DNA from: CAZYQW01 sp964649825
GTDB lineage: Bacteria; Planctomycetota; B15-G4; JADJEK01
Reading direction: 5' to 3'
Assembly (NCBI GenBank): GCA_964649825.1
Contig: CAZYQW010000009.1
Span: 1-15,732 of the forward strand
DNA: 15,732 bases
A model generated the notes under the pieces. It was not told the origin of the DNA, made no database searches, and worked only from the letters and a program-made list of their open reading frames with translations. Position numbers and translations under genes: made by a program. Positions 6,008-13,633 of this stretch are shown piece after piece; position 1 is the first letter of the stretch, and every line of letters begins with the position of its first letter.

Positions 6008-9000
6008 TTACGATCGGCGTAGGTCGCGCGGTTCGGACTCGCTCGACTCCGGCACGTTCGGCGCGCTCGCGGGAGACGCATCGGGTGCGCCCGTCGCCTC
6101 GGCCGCCGGCGCCGCGGTGGCGGGGGCCGCCTTCGGGGTACGCTCCGCGTCGGCCGGGCCGCGCTTCTCGCGTTCCAGCTCGCGGGCTCGCGCCTCGAGG
6201 TGCTTCTCGTGGTCGAGGTGATCGACGCCGTCTTGCCACCAGTCCGGCGCGTCGTTTCCCTTGAGGTGGTGGTCGAAGAACTCGCCCATGCGGACGAAGT
6301 AGTCGAGCCGGTTCGCCGGGTCGCGCAGGCCGTGGTTCTCGCCCTCGTACTGCAGCATCACGACCGGCTTCTGGAGCCGCCGGAGCGTGTTGAAGTACTC
6401 GATCCCCTGGTTCCAATCGACGGCACCGTCCTTGTCGTTGTGGAGGATCACGAGCGGCGTCGAGACGTTGCGCGCGTGATAGACCGGCGAGTTGCGCGCG
6501 TACGACTCCGGGTTCGCGAGGTAGTCGCCCGAGAAGCGACCCTGGCTGCTCTCGAAGATCGGCTGGTTCGCCGAGCCCGTGTTCCAGTAGATCGAGCTGT
6601 ACATGCTGATCATGTTCGTGAGCGGCGCCCCGGCCACCGCGGCCGCGAAGCGATCGGTCTGCGTGATCAGGAACGCGGTCTGGTAGCCGCCCCAGGAGTG
6701 GCCCTGGAGACCGACGCGATCGGCGTCGACGACGCCCGTCGCGATCGCCGCGTCGAGCGCGGGCAGGACGCACCAGAGCGCCGACATCCCGGGGTCGTTG
6801 ATCTTGTAGGTGATGTCGGGCATCAGCACCGCGTAGCCCCGGCTCGTGTAGACGGCCGGGTTGAAGCCGTACGCGCTCGGCTGCAGGTAGCGGTGGAGGC
6901 CGTCGGACAGGCGCTCGTAGATGTAGACGATCGTCGGGTAGCGCCGCGACGGGTCGTGGTCGGCCGGAAGCAGCAGCGCCGCCTGTAGACGATCGCCCTT
7001 CGCGCTCTCGAAGTCCACGAGGCGCGCGCCGGCGCACCACGCCACGGAAGTCTGCTCGGGGTTCGCGTCGGTGAGCCGGCGACGGCTCACGAGGCTCGCG
7101 TCGGCGAGGTGGTAGTTCGGGAACTCGCGGCAGGTCTCGCGGGTGTACGTGAAGACGTCGGCATTCTCCGCCTTCATCAGGCGTCCGAACGACGCGTCGT
7201 CCCAGAGCAGCACCTCGGTCCGGTCGGAGCCCGGCGTCAGGCGCGCGATGCCGCCCCTCTTCGTCCACTTGCCCTGCATCGAGACGTAGACCGGCTGCGT
7301 CAAGTCGATCCCCTCGTCCTCCGGGTCCAGGTCGTACGCGCGGCCGTAGCGGATCTCCTTCTCGCGCCCGTCCCGCGTCAAGTTGGTCGCGGACGACCCG
7401 TCGGCGGCGACGCGCCAGACGTCGAAGCCATCGGAGAGCAGGGCGAACGCGCCGTCCTCGGACCAGCCGAGCGGTGGGACGGGGGGATCGGTGACGTTGT
7501 GGTCGTCCTCCTCGTCGACGAAGTCGACCGGGAGGCCCGCGGTCAGGTCGTGGTGGACGCGGTTCTCCATGTCGTAGGCATGGAAGTTCCGGTCGCGGTA
7601 GTAGAGGAGTCGGCGGCCGGTCGGGTCGGCGTCGAAGAACCAGCGGATCCCGTCGAGCGCCTTCACGCGGCCGCCGGTCCGCGGATCGACGACGTAGACG
7701 TCCTGGTAACGGCGCCCCTCGAGGCTGCTCGACAGCTCATAGGCCGAGTCGTCGGTGCCGACCGCGAATCGATCGTCCGGCTCGAGCGTGACGTCGCGGA
7801 CCGTCTCGTCCGAGAGGCGTTGGAATCGTCCCTCGGCGACGTCGAACCGGCAGAGATAGGTGAACCGCTCGTCGCGCGAGGCCTGCACCTGCTGCTGCGA
7901 CTGCAGCCGGCGGTCCCGCCAGTGCCACACGACGAGATCGGCGGTCTCCGGCTCGTCGCTTGCGGTGCCGCGTCCGCGCGGACGGCCGCGCGCGCGCCGA
8001 TCGGACGGATCCTTGGGCGCGTCGCCTTCCGTTTCCTTGTCGGCGTCGGCGTCGGCGTCCTCCTCGTCGCCCTTGCCGTCGTCCTCCTTTGCCTCGAGCT
8101 CGGCGATGCCGAACGTCAGGCCGGCGAGATCGTCCGCCCACGCGGGGGTGCGGTTCTCGCTGATCCGAAAGCCGGCCGGGAAGGAGTCGTCCGCGCGCGG
8201 GTCGTACTCCACGCGGCGCGGCGCGTCGGCGTCGAGGGTGGTGAAGCCGAGCAGGACGTGCCGTTCGCCTTCGATCTTCTTGTCCTCGTGGCCGCGGAGC
8301 GCGCAGAGCGCGTCGCCCGCCTCGGTCCACGACAGCCGCCGGTACGTCGCCTCGCCCGAGTCGAGGATCCGGACGCGGCCGGCGTCGAGCTCGTGGAGCT
8401 GCAGGCCGTTGCTCGTCCGATCCGCCGCCTCGACCGTCGTCGCGAGCCACCGGCCCGTGTCGTCGAACGCGAACTCCGAGATGCTGCCGAGGTTCAGCGT
8501 GCGACCGTCGGCGAGCCGACGCAGCAGCAGGTCGGCGCCGGTCGGGCGCTCCTTCGCGTCGTCGTCACCGTCGTCATCGCCTCCCGCGGCGCCTCCGGCG
8601 GGGAAGCCCGGGCGCGCCGCGCTCGACTTCTTGTGCAGCGCGAGCCACGTGGAGCGCTCGCCGGAGAAGGCGAAGCGGGTGACGTTCTCGAACTCGACCT
8701 TGTTGCCGGTCTCGAGCTCGACGAGCGCGACCTTCGGGAACTTCCCGTCGCTTCCGCTGCGGGCGGCACGGCCGCGGGCGCCGGCCTTCTTCTTCTGGTT
8801 CTCCGCGCGCGGGGCCTGGACGCGAAACGCGATCCACCGGCCGTCGTCGCTGAACTCGAGGTCGCGTCCGCCGCCCCCTCCACCGAAGCGCCCGCCTCCC
8901 GACGGCGGCTCGCCGACCGGAAACGTCGACGTTCGGTCGGAGTCGGTCCGTACCACGTGGAGCTCGGCGTCGCCCTCGTCGGGCGCGAGCACGTACGCGA

Positions 9001-9253
9001 ACCACGATCCGTCGCTCGAGAGGGTCGCAGAGCGAACCGCCTTCCACTCGACCACCTCCTTCAACGTGATCGGGTGCGGAGCCGGCGCGGATCCTTCCGG
9101 AGCCGGCGCGGATCCTTCCGGCGGGGCCGGCACCTCGCCGCCCTCCTGGGCGAGGGCGCCGCCTTCGGCGAACAGCACGAGCGCGAGCGCGAACGCGCCG
9201 AGCGACGCGGAGAACGAACGTGGATTCTCTGGATGGGGACGCGGACCACGCAC
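6008..9253 (-). CDS. Secreted S9 family (prolyl oligopeptidase-like) serine peptidase
   Basis: A large exported alpha/beta-hydrolase peptidase of 1081 residues. A signal peptide is visible (SLGAFALALVLFAEGGALA, cleavage near residue 35), then a Pro/Ala linker, a long beta-propeller-like region (about 65-740) with WD-style segments such as SSDGSWFAYVLA and SDDGRWIAF, and the C-terminal catalytic domain. The triad is intact: Ser853 in GHSWGGY, Asp942 in LHNDKDGAV and His974 in EGENHG. Unusual low-complexity inserts break the propeller: a Gly stretch (GGRFGGGGGG), an Asp run near 225-232 and an acidic-then-basic stretch at about 388-430 (GDEEDADADAD ... RRARGRPRGRG). The Ala/Pro-rich tail (about 1035-1070) also has low complexity. 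Start GTG 9253 is set by AGGAGG (9264-9259) 5 nt upstream; the in-frame ATG at 9298 is less likely. It probably degrades oligopeptides outside the cytoplasm; the exact specificity (dipeptidyl, acylaminoacyl or oligopeptidase) is not resolved. Confidence 0.93.
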   Translation of the reverse strand: MRGPRPHPENPRSFSASLGAFALALVLFAEGGALAQEGGEVPAPPEGSAPAPEGSAPAPHPITLKEVVEWKAVRSATLSSDGSWFAYVLAPDEGDAELHVVRTDSDRTSTFPVGEPPSGGGRFGGGGGGRDLEFSDDGRWIAFRVQAPRAENQKKKAGARGRAARSGSDGKFPKVALVELETGNKVEFENVTRFAFSGERSTWLALHKKSSAARPGFPAGGAAGGDDDGDDDAKERPTGADLLLRRLADGRTLNLGSISEFAFDDTGRWLATTVEAADRTSNGLQLHELDAGRVRILDSGEATYRRLSWTEAGDALCALRGHEDKKIEGERHVLLGFTTLDADAPRRVEYDPRADDSFPAGFRISENRTPAWADDLAGLTFGIAELEAKEDDGKGDEEDADADADKETEGDAPKDPSDRRARGRPRGRGTASDEPETADLVVWHWRDRRLQSQQQVQASRDERFTYLCRFDVAEGRFQRLSDETVRDVTLEPDDRFAVGTDDSAYELSSSLEGRRYQDVYVVDPRTGGRVKALDGIRWFFDADPTGRRLLYYRDRNFHAYDMENRVHHDLTAGLPVDFVDEEDDHNVTDPPVPPLGWSEDGAFALLSDGFDVWRVAADGSSATNLTRDGREKEIRYGRAYDLDPEDEGIDLTQPVYVSMQGKWTKRGGIARLTPGSDRTEVLLWDDASFGRLMKAENADVFTYTRETCREFPNYHLADASLVSRRRLTDANPEQTSVAWCAGARLVDFESAKGDRLQAALLLPADHDPSRRYPTIVYIYERLSDGLHRYLQPSAYGFNPAVYTSRGYAVLMPDITYKINDPGMSALWCVLPALDAAIATGVVDADRVGLQGHSWGGYQTAFLITQTDRFAAAVAGAPLTNMISMYSSIYWNTGSANQPIFESSQGRFSGDYLANPESYARNSPVYHARNVSTPLVILHNDKDGAVDWNQGIEYFNTLRRLQKPVVMLQYEGENHGLRDPANRLDYFVRMGEFFDHHLKGNDAPDWWQDGVDHLDHEKHLEARARELEREKRGPADAERTPKAAPATAAPAAEATGAPDASPASAPNVPESSESEPRDLRRS
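9078..9119. repeat. Perfect tandem duplication of 21 bp inside the S9 peptidase linker
   Basis: Two identical 21-bp units (9078-9098 and 9099-9119) lie head to tail in frame, so the linker after the signal peptide contains a seven-residue unit (EGSAPAP) twice. The absence of any base difference suggests a recent slippage event; the copy number may vary between strains. Confidence 0.85.
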
Positions 9254-9295
9254 GGTTTCCTCCTCGCTCCGATCGAGATCGTTGCATCTGCGCAG

Positions 9296-9332
9296 CATGG
9301 ATCGAACACCTTAACGGGAAGTTCGATCCATG
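9296..9332. repeat. Perfect 12-bp inverted repeat upstream of the S9 peptidase gene
   Basis: CATGGATCGAAC (9296-9307) is repeated in inverse at 9321-9332 with a 13-nt loop. It lies in the 134-nt gap between the SBBP gene stop (9388) and the S9 peptidase start (9253), both on the minus strand. With no T-run on either side it is a poor intrinsic terminator. It could be an operator or a 5'-UTR hairpin for the peptidase, or a rho-independent-like processing hairpin for the SBBP transcript. Nothing else is seen in this gap except the ribosome-binding site of the peptidase. Confidence 0.6.
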
Positions 9333-9387
9333 GCTACGGACGGCGGACGCGCGCGTGAGACGAAAGCCCGTTCCCGCCGGTGCTCCG

Positions 9388-11856
9388 TCAATTCCCGAAG
9401 TGGATCCTCAGTCCGTTCGTCAGCGCGTAGTGCATCGTGCCGGCCGCGGCGGGGTCGAGGATCGCCACCTGGTAGATGAGCGAACGGCCGCACGCGAACG
9501 GGAGGAAGCTCGTGACGTCGACGCCCTTGAACGGCAGGGTCCCGCTCTTGTCGGTGAGGCCGAGCGGGACGCTCGACTTGGGCGTCGTGTAGAGGAAACC
9601 ACCGTCGAACGGGAGCTTGGTCTCGTCCAACCCGACGTAGCAGTGGGCCGCTGCCTTCGGACGGGCCTTCGTGACCTTCAACGCCGGCGGGCTGCCGGCC
9701 TTCACCGCACCGGCCGCGGCCAGGATCGGGATGCCCGCGGAGCCGGGCTTGCCGGTGCCGATGCTGGTCACGGTGGACGAGAAGACGCAGCCGGGGCGGC
9801 GCAGCTTCATGACGAAGCCGTCCTTCGCGCCGACCGGGGTGGTGCGATATGCGCCGGTCGTCACCGGGAACGGCGCGCCCGACTGCGTTCCGCCGGCGAG
9901 GAAGACGTAGCCGTGCGAGACGTCGAGGCCATTCAGCTCGTCGTCCGCCGGGCCGCCGAGCAGGGTCGACCAGTCGAGAGAGAGCTTGGTCGTCGTGAAT
10001 CGCGCCGCGTACACCTCGTCCCCGCCGTGATGGGTCGCGGAGATCGGGTCGGACAGGAGCGGGAAGTCGACCGAACGCGTATCGCCTGCGATCCAAACGA
10101 ACCCGTAGTTGTCGATCTCGATCCCTTCCACGCTGTCGCGGTTCGACCCGCCGACGAAGGTCGAGCCGGTGAGGTACAACCCGCTCGTCGTGAGGTAGCT
10201 GATGAACACGTCGCGCTCGCCCCCGAGCGTCTTGTCGTGCGCGTTCGACGTGGTCGGGAAGAGCGCCGAGGTCGTCGTCCCCGCCACGTAGGCGTTTCCG
10301 AACGCGTCGATGTCGACCGCGCGAGCCCGATCGTCGCCGGCGTGCCCGAGGAAGGTGATGAACTCCACGGACAGCGACCCCGTCGAGAACGTCGCCACGA
10401 ACGCGTCGTCGCCGCCCCCGAACGTCGTGTCATGCGCGGTGCCGGCCGTCGTGTCGCCGTGGAGGCGGAAGTCGGCGGACTCGGTGTCGCCGACGATGCA
10501 GACGTGCGCGCCCGCCGCGGAGACGTCGCGGCCCGTCTCGTCGCCCGAGCCGCCCACGTACGTCGAGCGCGTCACGTTGCCGTTCAGGTCGAGCTTCACC
10601 ACGAACGCGTCCTTGCCGCCGTTGTGGGACCGGTCGTACGCGCCGGCCGTGGTCGGGAACGTCGTCGACTCGGTGAAACCGGTGAGGTACGGACCGTCCA
10701 TCCACGGCAGGTCGATGCCGAGCACCTCGTCGTCTCCTTCCCCGCCGACGAAGCGGGACCAGACGATCTGGTTCCCGCCCGCGGAGAGCAGGGTGCAGAA
10801 GCCGTCGTCGTTGCCGAGCGGCAGCAGCCCTGGGTCGTGGATCGTATCGGGGAAGTCGGTCGACTTCGTCATCCCGCACGCGAAGACGCGGCCCTGTGGA
10901 TCGACCTCGATCGCCAGACCTTCCTCGTCGCCGGTGCCGCCAAGGTAGGTCGCCCAGACGCGCGCCGTGCCGGCCGGGTTCAGCTTGAACACGAACGCGT
11001 CGGTCGGTCCGGACAGGGACGTGTCGAACGCGCCCGCGCTCACCGGGAAGACGTTCGTGTTGGTCGTGCCGATCACGTACGCGTTGAACGACAAGTCCGC
11101 GGCGACGTCGTGGGCGGCGTCCTCGTGGATCGATCCGACGTAGGTTCCGTACTCGAGCCCCGGGTCGATCACCACGACGCCGGAGTCCGGGCGATCGTCG
11201 ACGGCGAAGCCGAAGCGATCGCCGGCGAGGATGACGAAGCGCCCCGACACAGGGACGCGCCGGCCGTCCTCGTCGAGCCGGTACGTCTCCGGCATCACTT
11301 GGCGCAGCGGGCCCGCCGCCGTCTCGACGACCAACGATCCGTCGCCGTCGAGCCGGAGCCGATCCGCTCCCTCGACCCGCACCACGACCTCCTCCAGGCG
11401 CGCGCGGGCGGAGACGACCAGGTCGTACTCGATGCGTCCGTCGCGATCGTAGAGACGGGCGTCCACGCCCTCGTAGAGGCCGCGGTACCAGACCTCGGAG
11501 AAGACCGGCACGTCGGTGCGCCACTCCTCGGGATCGTCGCCGAGGAACAGGTTCACGGTCTCGTCACGGCGCGCCCCCGGGGCGACCTCGACGAAGTCGC
11601 TCGCTCCCTCGAACGTGAAGAACAGGTGAACCCCGACGCCGCGAGCGGCGAGCCGGACGCGGAATCCGTCGTCGACGACCCACGTCTGGACGCCGTCCCC
11701 GCGCCCCACGAATCGCGCGCGGCCGTCGACCTGGCCGTGGTTCTCGGTGAACGTCACTGGCAGCGCGGGGACGTCGGGGATCGGCCCGGGATCCCGAGCC
11801 TCCATATTCGACGTCACGAGCAGGAAGAGGACGGCGGCGAGGGACGAGGTCTTCAT
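9388..11856 (-). CDS. Secreted SBBP-repeat beta-propeller protein with DUF7948-like N-terminus
   Basis: An 822-residue exported protein. The leader (KTSSLAAVLFLLVTSNMEA, residues 2-20) is followed by a DUF7948-like region (about 30-232: TENHGQVDGRARFVGRG, YEGVDARLYDRDGRIEYDLV, VVVIDPGLEYGTYVG). Seven SBBP/DBBP blades follow to about residue 690, recognisable by their starts YGTYVGSIHED, WATYLGGTGDE, WSRFVGGEGDDE, RSTYVGGSGDE, FITFLGHAGDD, GSTFVGGSNRD and WSTLLGGPADDE, consistent with a seven-bladed propeller. The C-terminal 130 residues (about 691-822) form a separate domain with IGTGKPGSAGIPIL near its start and YALTNGLRIHFGN at the end, a pattern I associate with planctomycete secreted proteins. 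No catalytic motif is visible; a surface-binding or adhesion role is plausible but unproven. ATG 11856 gives the signal peptide and has GGAG 9 nt upstream; longer in-frame starts only add sequence from the repeat-rich upstream region. Confidence 0.9.
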   Translation of the reverse strand: MKTSSLAAVLFLLVTSNMEARDPGPIPDVPALPVTFTENHGQVDGRARFVGRGDGVQTWVVDDGFRVRLAARGVGVHLFFTFEGASDFVEVAPGARRDETVNLFLGDDPEEWRTDVPVFSEVWYRGLYEGVDARLYDRDGRIEYDLVVSARARLEEVVVRVEGADRLRLDGDGSLVVETAAGPLRQVMPETYRLDEDGRRVPVSGRFVILAGDRFGFAVDDRPDSGVVVIDPGLEYGTYVGSIHEDAAHDVAADLSFNAYVIGTTNTNVFPVSAGAFDTSLSGPTDAFVFKLNPAGTARVWATYLGGTGDEEGLAIEVDPQGRVFACGMTKSTDFPDTIHDPGLLPLGNDDGFCTLLSAGGNQIVWSRFVGGEGDDEVLGIDLPWMDGPYLTGFTESTTFPTTAGAYDRSHNGGKDAFVVKLDLNGNVTRSTYVGGSGDETGRDVSAAGAHVCIVGDTESADFRLHGDTTAGTAHDTTFGGGDDAFVATFSTGSLSVEFITFLGHAGDDRARAVDIDAFGNAYVAGTTTSALFPTTSNAHDKTLGGERDVFISYLTTSGLYLTGSTFVGGSNRDSVEGIEIDNYGFVWIAGDTRSVDFPLLSDPISATHHGGDEVYAARFTTTKLSLDWSTLLGGPADDELNGLDVSHGYVFLAGGTQSGAPFPVTTGAYRTTPVGAKDGFVMKLRRPGCVFSSTVTSIGTGKPGSAGIPILAAAGAVKAGSPPALKVTKARPKAAAHCYVGLDETKLPFDGGFLYTTPKSSVPLGLTDKSGTLPFKGVDVTSFLPFACGRSLIYQVAILDPAAAGTMHYALTNGLRIHFGN

Positions 11857-11918
11857 GGACGGAGACTCCGAATCGAGCGTGGGATCGACGAACCGTCCTC
11901 TTGGCGCAGCCGACCGCG

Positions 11919-12020
11919 CCGCGGGGAACCCGAATCCCCGCGGGGAACCGAATCGCCGCGGGGAACCCGGTGCCTCGGATTCCAACGTCGCGGCTTCTTT
12001 CTCGGAATCGGGTTCCCCGC
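11919..12020. repeat. Cluster of GC-rich ~18-bp direct repeats with an inverted copy
   Basis: In the 224-nt divergent gap (11857-12080), a motif CCGCGGGGAACC(C)GAATC occurs three times in direct orientation at 11919, 11938 and 11956 (period 18-19 nt; the third copy is shortened). A near-perfect inverted copy GGAATCGGGTTCCCCGC lies at 12004-12020. The first and inverted copies can pair over 17 positions with one mismatch. It lies between the divergent starts of the SBBP gene and a small secreted-protein gene, so it could be a multi-site operator or an expanded intergenic repeat. Ordinary promoter boxes are not obvious in the gap. Confidence 0.75.
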
Positions 12021-12080
12021 TCGCGCGCCGCCGTCGCTTCACGTGGTGAACCGCAAACCTCCCGAATCGGAGATCCAACC

Positions 12081-12554
12081 ATGCGCACGTTCACGCTCAC
12101 CGCCTGCCTCGCGATGTTCGGCCTCGTCGCGGTCGCTTACGCAGGCAAAGGACCGAAGGGCGGCCCGCCCAGCGATCGGTACGTCTGCACCGGGACCCTG
12201 ACGATCTCGGGCCCCAGCGGCACCACGATCGAGCCTTGGTCGGAGACGTTGTTCTTCTACGAGGACGGCAAGGGCAACCCGTTCACGACGACCGCGTGGC
12301 GCGGCCACTGGAAGAAGCAGTCGAAGACGAAGAAGGTCTGGAAGGGAAAGGGGAAGATCTCGAAGGACATCGAGACGCTGGTCGAGCAGACCGAGCCGGG
12401 CGTCGTCTGCAACGCGGAATACACGTTCAACAACCTCGTGGTGGAGAACGGAGCGATCACCGGCGAGATCGACGCGAAGATCGTGCGGAAGTACCCGGAC
12501 GGCACCAAGACGACCGAGGTCCATCACGGGACGTTCACCGGCGTCGAGGGTTGA
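12081..12554 (+). CDS. Small secreted protein of unknown function
   Basis: A 157-residue protein with a clear signal peptide (RTFTLTACLAMFGLVAVAYA, cleavage after residue 21). The mature part starts with a Gly/Lys/Pro segment (GKGPKGGPP) and continues with alternating polar and hydrophobic strands suggesting a beta-rich fold (YVCTGTLTISG, EYTFNNLVVENGAITGEIDA, TTEVHHGTFTGV). A very basic middle stretch (HWKKQSKTKKVWKGKGK, about 76-92) stands out. Two cysteines (36 and 110) could form one disulfide. I recognise no family. The ATG has GGAG 8 nt upstream. The gene is followed by its own terminator, so it is probably monocistronic. Confidence 0.8.
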   Translation: MRTFTLTACLAMFGLVAVAYAGKGPKGGPPSDRYVCTGTLTISGPSGTTIEPWSETLFFYEDGKGNPFTTTAWRGHWKKQSKTKKVWKGKGKISKDIETLVEQTEPGVVCNAEYTFNNLVVENGAITGEIDAKIVRKYPDGTKTTEVHHGTFTGVEG

Positions 12555-12578
12555 GGCGAGCGTGATCGCTTCCGCTTT

Positions 12579-12610
12579 CTGAACGCCATCGATCGAAGAA
12601 CGGCGTTCGG
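12579..12610 (+). terminator. Upstream hairpin in the 3' region of the small secreted-protein gene
   Basis: CTGAACGCC (12579-12587) can pair with GGCGTTCGG (12602-12610), nine pairs including one wobble, with a 14-nt loop, 24 nt after the stop. There is no T-run, so it is at most an auxiliary 3' hairpin ahead of the stronger terminator at 12634. Confidence 0.35.
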
Positions 12611-12633
12611 GCTTCTCGTCCATTCGAACGGAC

Positions 12634-12667
12634 GGGCGGTCGCGTCTTCCGCGGCCGCCCACGTTTT
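12634..12667 (+). terminator. Rho-independent terminator after the small secreted-protein gene
   Basis: GGGCGGTCGCG (12634-12644) pairs with CGCGGCCGCCC (12650-12660) over 11 positions (one G-U) around a TCTTC loop, followed by ACGTTTTG. It ends 17 nt before the next gene's ATG and overlaps its leader closely, so the next gene's promoter would have to lie within or upstream of it, or some read-through supplies transcription. Confidence 0.75.
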
Positions 12668-12684
12668 GCAACGAGGAGTCCCCA

Positions 12685-13605
12685 ATGGAAAAGAACATCA
12701 CGGCGCGGCTTCGTCATCCGATCCCTTCCGGTCATCGCGACCCGACGAAACCGAAACCCGCCTGGTCCGTGCGCCACGCCGCCCGGACTCTGATCGCCGG
12801 CGCCTGGCTGGCGGCCGCGGTGGCCGGCGCGCATGCGACGACGCTCGAGCGCGTGAGCGCCGCCGATCGCGTGCGCCTCGCCGACCTCATCATCGAAGGC
12901 GTCGTCACCGGCGTCGACTACCGGAACTCGGACGTGGCCGGCGACGAGCACGTGCGGCTGCCGCACACGTTCGTCACGATCGCGATCGAGAAGGTGTTCA
13001 AGGGCAGCTCGTCGGCGGGAGACACGATCACGCTGCGGATGCAGGGCGGTCCCGACGGCGCGGGCCGCGTCCTCGTCGTCCCCGGGATCCCCACGTTCCG
13101 TCCCGGGGATCGCGACATCCTCTTCATCGGAAAGAACGGCGAGGCGGCGTGCCCGCTCGTCGGTTGGGAGCAGGGACGGCTGCGCGTCGTGCAGGACGAG
13201 GTCTTCGACGCCTTCGGTCGTGAGACCTGGGTCGCTCCGTCGGGCGACTTCGCGTTCGGCGACGTCCGCGTCGACGTCCGCGCGTTTCCGTACCAGAAGG
13301 TCTCCGCGAGCGAGGGCGGTCTCGAGCCCCACGCTCCGATCAGCCCGCCGGCCGGTGCGATCCATCCCGACGCGGCCGGGTTCCGCGCTCTCCTCGAGAC
13401 GATGGCGGCGAGCCCGGCGCTCCACCGCGAGCCGGCCGGGCCCGTCGCGAGCGTGAGCGCCGGCGCGACGTTCTTCGTGGCGGCGCCGCTCGCGAAGGCT
13501 CCTCCGAAGGATCTCGCTCCCGACGAGCCGGTCCCCGCTCAGGGCGAGCGGAACGAGGCGGAGGAGCAGAGCCTCCGCGAGCAACACGCGAAGAAGAACG
13601 GCTGA
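12685..13605 (+). CDS. Secreted protein of unknown function, partner of the matrixin-like protease
   Basis: A 306-residue exported protein. A long basic N-region of about 30 residues precedes a hydrophobic core (TLIAGAWLAAAVAGAHA, cleavage near residue 51). The mature domain begins ERVSAADRVRLADLIIEGVVTGVDY and continues THTF-like to VTIAIEKVFKGSSSAGDTITLRMQ, a GGPDGAGRVLVVPGIPTF segment and RDILFIGKNG, followed by a QGRLRVVQDE strand. This order resembles a family of uncharacterised secreted proteins I have seen encoded beside matrixin-type proteases; no enzymatic motif is visible. The C-terminus is charged and low in complexity (EAEEQSLREQHAKKNG). ATG 12685 has GAGGAG 6 nt upstream. The protease gene starts 28 nt downstream, so the two are very likely one operon; the product could be a chaperone, inhibitor or substrate of the protease, which is inference. 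Confidence 0.83.
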   Translation: MEKNITARLRHPIPSGHRDPTKPKPAWSVRHAARTLIAGAWLAAAVAGAHATTLERVSAADRVRLADLIIEGVVTGVDYRNSDVAGDEHVRLPHTFVTIAIEKVFKGSSSAGDTITLRMQGGPDGAGRVLVVPGIPTFRPGDRDILFIGKNGEAACPLVGWEQGRLRVVQDEVFDAFGRETWVAPSGDFAFGDVRVDVRAFPYQKVSASEGGLEPHAPISPPAGAIHPDAAGFRALLETMAASPALHREPAGPVASVSAGATFFVAAPLAKAPPKDLAPDEPVPAQGERNEAEEQSLREQHAKKNG

Positions 13606-13633
13606 CCCGAGACACAGAAGAGGAGAACGAACC

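Noticed and set aside
4767..7268. 833-codon minus-strand open frame spanning the selenoprotein and the S9 catalytic domain
   Set aside because: It is a different frame of the same strand, rich in Arg, Gly and Pro, lacking any domain, and overlaps two clear genes.
7960..8100. Repetitive stretch in the S9 gene as a frameshift or insertion
   Set aside because: The acidic/basic insert stays in frame, uses the same codon bias and is flanked by intact propeller segments, so it is an in-frame low-complexity loop.
9220..12201. 993-codon plus-strand open frame
   Set aside because: It is antisense to the SBBP propeller gene, has no ribosome-binding site and has shadow-type composition (Arg, Val, Asp, Glu).
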